From Mimachlamys varia (taxonomy: Eukaryota > Mollusca > Bivalvia > Pectinida > Pectinidae), in the NCBI GenBank assembly GCA_947623455.1, contig OX392532.1, forward strand, positions 32,152,792 to 32,216,791: 64,000 bases of DNA, written 5' to 3'. Below the pieces are notes generated by a model. The model was not told the DNA's origin and did not search any database. It saw only the letters and a program-made list of their open reading frames with translations. The first letter of the stretch is position 1, and each line of letters opens with the position of its first letter. The position numbers and the translations under genes were made by a program. This document shows positions 1 through 9,500 of the stretch, one piece after another.

Positions 1-48
1 TTCAAGATATTTAAATACAGTAGTTTTTCTTTAATTTCTTTCACTTAG

Positions 49-139
49 ATGGTGCAAAGGTATACGTGGATGTTGATGATGCCAGTCATTCCGTCACAAT
101 AAACAAACAGAAAAATATGGACGACAAAACCACCAGATG
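49..139 (+). other. Possible internal exon of an unrecognised gene
   Basis: A pyrimidine-rich tract ending 'cttag' precedes a 91-bp stretch that is open in one frame only (reading DGAKVYVDVDDASHSV and on to a DDKTTR end), and it closes at a possible donor, 'gatg|gtaatt'. Similar exon-like pieces follow at about 317-349 (open, ending 'caccag|gtaagc'-like) and 902-993 (after 'acttttacag', open, reading AYANSLALDFFVNPKH). Phases do not join cleanly: the first ends in phase 2 and the next would create TGA. They may be parts of a gene entering from the left, a decayed gene, or chance. I recognise no family. Confidence 0.2.
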
Positions 140-599
140 GTAATTTTCATTTAAATTTGGTCACCAGCTCAATTACAAAGGGAATGAAGTTGTACCACTC
201 CTAAATTTTAGGTCTGTAAGTTATCAATGCTTGCAAAGATTTTGGCCTTGGTATATTTTCTTTGTCTATCTATATCATGATAAAATTATCTACAATTTTA
301 TAGTTCACTTTAAGACAAGAAGAATGAGATTGAAATATACCAGGTAAGCAATTCATGCTCTTATACTTATTCTTTATAAATATTATGTTCATTTGCAATT
401 GCCTGTTTATATATTATTATTTGGAATGTTTACCCTTGTTTTTTTATATTTGCATCTGGTGTATAATTAAATTAACTCAAACTTTACATGAATTAAAAAA
501 AAATGTTATGTTTCTTTGTACCTATATATCTAACAGGATTGCAAGAATAAGTTCAAAGTAATGTATCAAGTCAAATTGAACATTATCATGATTATTGGG

Positions 600-1560
600 A
601 GCCCTGCATTAAAGATATAATAATCAAGCTAGGTTGTCTGTCTGTCTGTCCATGTTTTGGTCATCTGACCCGAAGGGTTAAGGCATCATAGGTCAAAATC
701 CAACAAAGTGTCACCTAATCAAACTCAAGGTCACCAGGTCAAAGGTCAAGGTTGAATTACTTGGTTGAAAGATAATTAAAACTTGAAGCATTTTGTTCAA
801 TGTTGTATGTGTTCTGTAATACATGTACAATATATTAGTTCTTACCACTTTTCATTTCTCAAAGTATCACATTGTGTAAGTCTATATTCCTTACTTTTAC
901 AGATGGTAGAGCTTATGCTAACAGCTTAGCCCTGGATTTTTTTGTCAACCCAAAACACATCATGACAGCTCAGCAAAAACAGAAGGGGCACACAGGTTGC
1001 TAGATATCCCATATCTGTTTATTTTCCTTACACAAAGTTACTAGATGCTATTGGAAGCCATGTTTGGACAGCGCCATTTTGGATACCATGGCATAATTGG
1101 TAATTATATCATAATTATTTGCATAAGAACAAAAACTTAATTGTGTGTCATATACCAGAAGAACAAGATAACTCATAAATATTAAACTACATTTTCAGTG
1201 AATGTTTCATAGTTGCTAAAATAGTATGAAATGTTTAGATTGTAATAATTGTATTGCCATAACCCTCAGACTTCCCTTGTTATTATGCCCCCCCCCCCCA
1301 TTAAATGTGCAATGTTATAAGTAGAACACTGATATTTTTTGTTTTGATTTTCTAGAAGATGCTGTGTCCATCCAAGGAAAGAATCAACTGTAATAATGAA
1401 AATATTCCAGGAATACAAAACCATTCAGTGCATTCATCAAGTCAATGATGGAAAGGATCTAGTTGAACTTTGTTGCCATGGTTGAACTTTAATTCACACA
1501 AATTTGATATAAAATGGATAGTGATGACGACGACAGTGATGACATTTTATTCCTTTGTTT
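600..1560. other. Non-coding stretch, mostly no recognisable feature
   Basis: Around 655-765 there is a fragment rich in 'aggtca' motifs ('caggtcaaaggtcaaggtt'), like the dispersed repeats further right. A poly-C run lies at about 1288-1299. Apart from the weak exon-like piece near 902-993 I see no gene. Confidence 0.4.
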
Positions 1561-1597
1561 TTCGATTTTTTCTTCCTTATTACTACCAATAAAACTT

Positions 1598-2575
1598 GTT
1601 TGTACCTTTTTTTTTAAATATTTTATTTTGTAATTTTTTATACCTTTTTTGCTTCCTTATTGAAAAGGTACAAAAAGTTATACCTTTTTGTACCTTTTTA
1701 AAAAGGTACAAAAAGTTATAACTTTTAATACCTTTTTGTAACTTTTTATACCTTTTTTGCTTCCTTAACAGAAAGGTACAAAAAGTTATACCTTTTTGTA
1801 CCTTTTTGAAAAGGTACAAAAAGTTATAACTTTTAATACCTTTTTGTAACTTTTAATACCTTTTTTGCTTCCTAAACACAATCAGAAAGGTACAAAAAGT
1901 TATACCTTTTTGTACCTTTTTAAAAAGGTACAAAAAGTTATAACTTTTAATACCTTTTTGTAACTTTTTATACCTTTTTTGTTTCCTTAACAGAAAGGTA
2001 CAAAAAGTTATAACTTTTAGTACCTTTTTGTAACTTTTTATACCTTTTTTGCTTCCTTAACAGAAAGGTACAAAAAGTTATAACTTTTAATACCTTTTTA
2101 TACCTTTTTTGCTTCCTTAACACAATCAGAAAGGTACAAAAAGTTATACCTTTTTGTACCTTTTTAAAAAGGTACAAAAAGTTATAACTTTTAGTACCTT
2201 TTTGTAACTTTTTATACCTTTTTTGCTTCCTTAACAGAAAGGTACAAAAAGTTATAACTTTTTGTACCTTTTTGAAAAGGTACAAAAAGTTATAACTTTT
2301 AATACCTTTTTGTAACTTTTTATACCTTTTTGTACCTTAAAAAGTTACAAAAAGTTATAACTTTTTATACCTTTTTATTTCTTTCCTTCTCTACTTCCAA
2401 AAAGTTACAAAAAGTTATAACTTTTTATACCTTTTTTCCTAAAAGGTACAAAAAGTTATAACTTTTAGTACTAGATTGGAACCCTGGTCAAATGTGGTTC
2501 CAATCTAGCATTAAAAGTTATAACTTTTTTGTACCTAAAAAAAGTATAACTTTTTGTACCTTTTTTTGGTATGGG
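1598..2575. repeat. AT-rich palindromic tandem array
   Basis: About 1 kb is built from permutations of 'ggtacaaaaagttataac' and its reverse complement, alternating with 'gcttccttaacagaaagg'. Because unit and complement alternate, the array can fold on itself at many registers. Near the right end (about 2468-2515) sits a unique hairpin: 'actagattggaaccctgg' then its near complement ending 'ccaatctag'. The long minus-strand open frames here are repeat artefacts (KKVQKGITFCTF repeated). A single reverse-complement copy of the right end lies at about 21025-21130. Confidence 0.9.
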
Positions 2576-2577
2576 AA

Positions 2578-4010
2578 GATAGATTTCAGATAGACTTTTG
2601 CTTGAGTTTGATTTTCCTACTAAGTTGTTGTAAGATAGATTTCAGATAGACTTTTGCTTGAGTTTGATTTTCCTACTAAGTTGTTGTAAGATAGATTTCA
2701 GATAGACTTTTGCTTGAGTTTGATTTTCCTACTAAGATGTTGTAAGATAGATTTTAGGTAGACTTTTGCTTGAGTTTGATTTTCCTACTAAGTTGTTGTA
2801 AGATAGATTTTAGGTAGACTTTTGCTAGAGTTTGATTTTCCAACTTAGATGTTGTAAGATAGATTTTAGGTAGACTTTTGCTTGAGTTTGTTTTTCTACT
2901 TAGATGTTGTAAGATAGATTTCAGGTAGACTTTTGCTTGAGTTTGTTTTTCCTACTTATTTGTTGTAAGATAGATTTTAGATAGACTTTTGCTTGAGTTT
3001 GATTTTCCTTCTAAGTTGTTGTAAGATAGATTTTAGGTAGACTTTTGCTTGAGTTTGATTTTCCTTCTAAGTTGTTGTAAGATAGATTTTAGATAGACTT
3101 TTGCTTGAGTTTGATTTTCCTACTAAGATGTTGTAAGATAGATTTTAGATAGACTTTTGCTTGAGTTTGATTTTCCTACTATGTTGTTGTAAGATAGATT
3201 TTAGGTAGACTTTTGCTTGAGTTTGATTTTCCTTCTAAGATGTTGTAAGATAGATTTTAGGTAGACTTTTGCTTGAGTTTGATTTTCCTTCTAAGTTGTT
3301 GTAAGATAGATTTTAGATAGACTTTTGCTTGAGTTTGATTTTCCTACTAAGTTGTTGTAAGATAGATTTTAGGTAGACTTTTGCTAGAGTTTGATTTTCC
3401 TTCTAAGTTGTTGTAAGATAGATTTTAGATAGACTTTTGCTTGAGTTTGATTTTCCTACTAAGATGTTGTAAGATAGATTTTAGATAGACTTTTGCTTGA
3501 GTTTGATTTTCCTACTATGTTGTTGTAAGATAGATTTTAGGTAGACTTTTGCTTGAGTTTGATTTTCCTACTAAGATGTTGTAAGATAGATTTTAGGTAG
3601 ACTTTTGCTTGAGTTTGATTTTCCTTCTAAGTTGTTGTAAGATAGATTTTAGATAGACTTTTGCTTGAGTTTGATTTTCCTACTAAGTTGTTGTAAGATA
3701 GATTTCAGGTAGACTTTTGCTTGAGTTTGATTTTCCTACTTAGATGTTGTAAGATAGATTTTAGGTAGACTTTTGCTTGAGTTTGATTTTCCTTCTAAGT
3801 TGTTGTAAGATAGATTTTAGATAGACTTTTGCTTGAGTTTGATTTTCCTACTAAGTTGTTGTAAGATAGATTTCAGGTAGACTTTTGCTTGAGTTTGATT
3901 TTCCTTCTAAGTTGTTGTAAGATAGATTTTAGATAGACTTTTGCTTGAGTTTGATTTTCCTACTAAGATGTTGTAAGATAGATTTCAGGTAGACTTTTGC
4001 TTCAAACTTG
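2578..4010 (+). repeat. 56-bp minisatellite, about 25 copies
   Basis: The unit begins 'gatagattttaggtagac' and continues through 'ttttgcttgagtttgatt' to 'gttgttgtaa'; successive starts at 2578 and 2634 give a 56-bp period. Copies differ at a few recurrent positions (tttcaga/ttttagg, actaag/tctaag/actatg), and blocks of several variant units recur in order, which suggests higher-order amplification. The array starts directly after the palindromic array and ends abruptly in 'gcttcaaacttgggtag'. No coding potential is seen. Confidence 0.93.
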
Positions 4011-4639
4011 GGTAGAGTTTAGCCAGATTCTACGTCTACCCAAAGTTTACCTAGTTAGCCACCTCAGGCAGATTCCTCCTGGAATACCTTCATTTCCAGG
4101 TGGAATCCTCTAGAATTCCAACTAAGCATTTTGTACAGGAGTCTCATATCACTAGAAACTGATTCCATTTCACATATAATTTGGAACTTTTCGGCCAATT
4201 CAGTCATCTTCAATTAACCTTGACCTGATGATTTGACCTTTGACCCGATGACATTGACATTGAAATCGGGATGAAGTGTTCTGAATGTTTACATATTATG
4301 TATTATATAATAGAAAGTTATAAAAAAAAATTCTAATATTCCCACACTGGACATTTAAATCAGTAACATATTTTATGATATTATTTATAATTATTGATAA
4401 CTTACTGTGATAGCTTTGTGATAACTCCTTTCTGAAATTCTATAGCCCCACCTGCAAGTAGAAGACAATAAATGATGAATCATATATGAAAAGTAACGCA
4501 CCAATTAAGCATCCCAGGTGTCCCACTGCAATGTGGTAGATGCTTGCAGGCAACTCTTTTGGCTTATTATTAATTTATTGATACACCTCGCATCATGATG
4601 TCTTCATAATAAACCCAATATGTTTAGCAGCTAAGAAAT

Positions 4640-5240
4640 GTAAAATTTAGCCTTGACCTTTGATCCAATGACCTTGAGATTTGGTCAGGTGACTCGTTTC
4701 TTAATTCTGACCAACTTTGCCAGATAAAATCATACAAAATTTGACAAAAATAAATTTAAATTTGACCTTGACCTTGATTGGATGACCGAGTGGAAAAAAT
4801 ATAAAATATGAGTTTGACTTCCAATCTGATGTTCGGTAAATTACTGTTATAAGTGTTATTAGACGGTGAGGGGCAGATGGCATCCCCTTGGCATACACCT
4901 TTGAATGATTAAAACAATCAGATATTTTTGACCTCTGACCTATGTGTGAAGGTTACAACGACCTAATAAAAGTGCACATCGTCTATGGGCAATACAGGTA
5001 TACTAAAAGTTTCATCAGTATATTTTGAACGGTTCAAAAGCTATCCCCTAGGCAATTATTGGGAAAATTCACACTTATTTGACCCCTGACCTCAAGGTCA
5101 AAGTAAGAGTGACAACGACAGTGCACTGCACATAAGCTTATGGTAATGAAAGTATGTATTAAGTTTCATCATGATATCTTCAATGGTTTAGAAGTTATTG
5201 CCCAGACAAGAAATTAATAGAAGAACCTGAACCATGCAGA
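4640..5240. repeat. Dispersed repeat fragment rich in 'gaccttgacc' motifs
   Basis: The sequence contains repeated 'tgaccttgaccttga', 'tttgacccctgacctcaagg' and 'agtttcatcatgatatctt' phrases resembling the interiors of the larger dispersed repeats at 6647-8440 and 62500-63180. Ends are unclear. The flanks (4010-4640 and 5240-5700) contain similar scattered motifs but no gene that I can support. Confidence 0.5.
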
Positions 5241-5700
5241 CCAGAAGAACAGGTACTATATCTATTATGGCCCTATTGAGAGGGCACTATCTATATTGCC
5301 CCAAAGCATTGTCGAGGGATAGAATAGAGCCTGAGCCAAAGGCAAGAAGGGCACTATCTCATCACAAGACAAGACTATGGGGCATAGTTTAGTACATCAG
5401 CCTGCCACTTGAATATACACCAAAAGTTGTTTTATTGTGAAACACTATGGCCAGCTTTGGACCGTTGCCAGAGTCAGCCATTTTCAAGCAAATCATGACC
5501 AAATGTAAAATTTCGCACAAATCATTGTGCTTTCAAAAAATAATGACTTAAGGTAATAGTGACATCATGATAGATTCACCTTGAACATAATGTGCCAAAT
5601 TTGATAGTCAGCCTAGTGCCCAGGTGAGCTGTCACTATTGCTTCATAGTACCCATGTGTGTAGCCAATGAGATGTCAGTATTCAGTCATGTAATGTACTA

Positions 5701-6153
5701 CAGTGCACTCCTCTTAATATCATGTTGCTTTTGTCAGACAAAAACATGATATTAACAGGAATGTGACATTAAGAGAAACATGTTTTCCCACTAAATCTAG
5801 TGCATTTCCAATCTTCATAACGTAAAGTAAGCTATTCAATGTACATCAAGAAGATGTTTCAATATTAAGATAACATTATTTCAATTGAAAACCATTTTTG
5901 GGGTTATTTTTTATTTTCTATGCAACATTTTGTACAAGTTGTTTCTGAAATCAATGGAAATGACATCTTTTTCTGTATATTTTATGTGATTGGTTAAAAC
6001 AAAAATGATATTAAGAGGAATTCACCTCAAAATACAAGATATTAACCAAATACAATTTCATAGATTATATAGAGAGAAAAATGGTGCTTTGGAAAACATT
6101 GATATAAAGAGGAATGTGATATTGACAGGGGTGATATTAAGTGGAGTCCACTG
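5701..6153 (+). mobile_element. MITE family A, copy 1
   Basis: A 453-bp element starts 'cagtgcactcctctt' and ends 'taagtggagtccactg', an imperfect terminal inverted repeat, flanked by TA on both sides as expected for Tc1/mariner-type target duplication. The interior is AT-rich with more self-complementary 'catgatattaa' phrases. Three more copies lie at 14656-15114, 17039-17492 and 19115-19569 (inverted). It has no transposase. It lies 3' of the last visible MVK exon, probably in an MVK intron. Confidence 0.85.
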
Positions 6154-6252
6154 TAGTACAATATGTCTCCCTTCATTTGAAGGATAGACATAATAAAATG
6201 ACGATTTCATTTTACTTACTGATAAGAAATTAAAGGAATTAAGAACACTTAC

Positions 6253-6527
6253 CATAGATAATGACTGAGTTATCCACCCCTGATGGGTTGCCATGCATAA
6301 TTTGTTCACTTATGAATGCCCATTTATTGATCAGTTCAGTTTCATCATGTGACCATGAAGACTGATTTGATTGGTCAGTTTCTATATGTGATCTTGATTG
6401 GCTAATATGGTTTCCAAGCTGTAGCAGTCCAGCAGCTAAACAGACAGAATAACTAGCAGAGGATCCCAAACCAGCTCCAATAGGGATCTCGGAATGTACA
6501 TTAACATCTACGGCAGGTAACGGACAT
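6253..6527 (-). CDS. MVK: MVK exon 4, with ATP loop and catalytic motif
   Basis: Acceptor 'tttctttag', residues 123-214 plus one base, donor 'gtaagt'. It contains EIPIGAGLGSSASYSVCLAA and INKWAFISEQIMHGNPSGVD, the best conserved MVK segments. Between them is a hydrophilic insert (SQSRSHIETDQSNQSSWSHD), a variable loop in this family. Confidence 0.95.
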
Positions 6528-9500
6528 CTAAAGAAAGAAAAATTGAAGTACTGCAGAGCAAGGAGCAAAACATAATAAATCAAGCAGAAATATTGAGAGG
6601 AAAATCAAAACAATACACCATCAGAGAGCTAGAACATAATTAAGGAACAAGAGGCCCAATGGGCCTGCATCGCTCACCTGGTATCAAACTCTGACTTATA
6701 TTATAGTGTAACCCTAAAAATCTTTTACTGTAAGACATTTAGAAGAACATCTTAAGATTTAAACAAAATTTTACCCATGTGACCTGATAAGACAACATCA
6801 TTTTCATTTTCAAATTTTGTTCGGTTTCATCCTAGGACGCTACCAGCCAAATATCATGTCTCTCGGCATTTCGGTTTATCAGAAGAAGTCGCTCAAAGCT
6901 TTTAACCACTGATTTGACCACTGTGACCTTTAATATGGGTCAAGCTCCTTTTCCTTCCCAAAGTTTGTCAAGCTTCATACAAGGAACTTTTCAGCCAAAT
7001 ATCATGCTTCTAGGGCTTTTGGTATTTCAGAAGAAGTCGTTTAAAGGTTTTAAAAGACTTGACCCCTGTGACCTTGAATATAGGTCAAGGTCATTTCTTT
7101 TCGCAAACTTTGTCGGGCTTCATCCAAGGAACCTTTCAGCCAAATATCATGCTTTTAAGGCTTTTGGTATTTCAGAAGAAGATGTTTGAAGGTTTTAACA
7201 GATTTGACCCCTCTGACCTTAAATATAGGTCAAGGTCATTTCTTTTCGCAAACTTTGTCGGGCTTCATCCAAGGAACCTTTCAGCTAAATACCAAGTTTC
7301 TAGGGCTTTTGGTACTTCAGAAGAAGTCGTTTAAAGGTTTTAACAGATTTGACCCCTGTGACCTTGAATATAGGTCAAGGTCATTTCTTTTCGCAAACTT
7401 TGTCGAGCTTCATCCAAGGAACTTTTTAGCCACATATCATGCTTCTAGGGCTTTTGGTACTTCAGGAGAAGTCGTTTGAATGTTTTAACAGATTTGACTC
7501 CTGTGACCTTGAATATAGGTCACAGTCATTTCATTTCACAAACTTTGTCAGGCTTTATCCAAGGAACATTTCAGCCAAATATCATGCTTCTAGGGCTTTT
7601 TGTATTTCAGAAGAAGTCGTTTGAAGGTTTTAACAGATTTGACCCCTGTGACCTTGAATATAGGTCAAGGTCATTTCTTTTCGCAAACTTTGTCGGGCTT
7701 TATCCAAGGAACCTGTCAGCCAAATATCAAGCTTCTAGGGCTTTTTGTATTTCAAAAGAAGTCGTTTGAATGTTTTAACAGATTTGACCCCTGTGACCTT
7801 GAATATAGGTCAAAGTGATTTTTTTTCGCAAACTTTGTCAGGCTTCATATCCAAGGAACATTTCAGTCAAATATCATGCTTCTAGGGCTTTTGGTATTTC
7901 AGAAGAAGTCTTTTGAGGGTTTTAACATATTTGACCCCTGTGACCTTGAATATAGGTCAAGGTCATTTCTTTTCGCAAACTTTGTCGGGCTTCATCCAAG
8001 GAACCTTTCAGCAAAATACTATGTTTCTAGGGATTTTTGTATTTCAGAAGAGGTCATTTAAAGGTTAAAATAGATTTAACCTCACTGTGACCTTGAATAT
8101 TGGTCAAGGTCGTTTCTTTTCGCAAACTTTATTTGGCTTCATCCAAGGAAGCTACCTGTCAAATATGAAGTATTTATGCCTGACAGTATTTTAGAAGAAG
8201 TTGTTTGAAGGTTTCAATATTTTTGACCCTTGTGACCTTAAAATTAGGTAATAGTGATTTTTTTTCGCAAACTTTGTTCAGCTACTTCCAAGAAATCTAC
8301 CAGCCAAATTTCATGTCACTGGGCCTTTCGGTATTTTAGAAGAATTCGTTTAAAGGAAAAAGTTGACGGACGCAGGACGGACGGATGACGGACGCTGCAC
8401 CATCACATAAGCTCACTTGGCCCTTCGGGCCAGGTGAGCTAAAAATTGCTTTGCTGTATTGTACACTCAGTGAGCTTGTGAAGCAGTCTTCCAGTGTGCA
8501 CATGCCTATAAAAACATGGAAGTTGCCAATACCAAACAGTATCGGGGGAGTAACTCAATTAACAAAAAGATGTGGTCCGGAAATCTTCTGAACAGGAATA
8601 TTGTCTTCCAATTTCCTTCAAGTTCAGTAAGGTTCACTGATTAGTCAGCCAGCGTCCATGGGTTTCTTACGTCTCAGGTAAAAACATGGAGACCGCCCAG
8701 GTGGGAAATTTCAAACAGTTGAAAACCAAGGACTCTACTGACGGAAATTATGAGCTGTTGGTAAGAATCAGAGTGGGTTTGGGTCAATAAATAATCTATT
8801 TATAGACATATGTGAGGTATATGTTGTGTCATAGTCGATTTTCGTTGGCAGCAACTCAAAACTCTCAGCTACCAAACAGTGTCAGATAATTCCAGGTTTT
8901 GATATAGTAATGAGCTCTGGCCCAACACCAGACATCTATCTTTCATAATGTCTAAATCTGGTGTTAGGGCCAGAGGAAACTCGGACTACACCAAACCAGA
9001 CATCTATCTGTCAAAATGTCTGGGTATGGTGTTGGGCAAGAGGAAACTCGGGCTACCCCACACCAGACATCTATCTGTCAAAATGTCTAGGTATGGCGTT
9101 GGGCCAGAGGAAACTCGGGCTACCCCACACCAGACATCTATCTGTCAAAATGTCTAGGTATGGTGTTAGGCCAGGGGAAACTCGGGTTAGGTTTACAAGT
9201 GCAGTTGTAAAACTTTTGTTGCAAGCTGGCTAAAAGGGAGATAATTCAAATTTTTCAATGGTTATCATCGTGGTAGCTTTGTTCATGAGCAACAAAATTA
9301 ATGCACTCATATCTTCAGTTTGGATTCTGTCAAATTCAAATTGGAAAAAGAAGAAGAAGCACATTTTGAAAATATGACCATTATAATTTTAGATTTAGCC
9401 AAGAAGTTGTAAAGATATGTAACACATCCATAATTTAAAGAAATCACTGGCAAACATCCATAAATGTACATGTATATATATACATGTATAACATAAGTTG

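Noticed and set aside
1583..2285. Minus-strand frames reading FKKVQKGITFCTF repeatedly
   Set aside because: Produced by the palindromic AT array; no initiation context, domain or splice support.
4430..4460. 'gcaggtggggctatagaat' on the minus strand as the MVK GAGGGGC exon
   Set aside because: Only a few residues agree and the frame does not continue as MVK; likely chance.
6914..8061. Series of overlapping plus-strand open frames of 60-97 codons with similar proteins (SFLFANFVGLHPRNLSAKY)
   Set aside because: They are translations of the 145-bp tandem units inside a dispersed repeat; the same peptide appears in staggered frames because 145 is not a multiple of 3.
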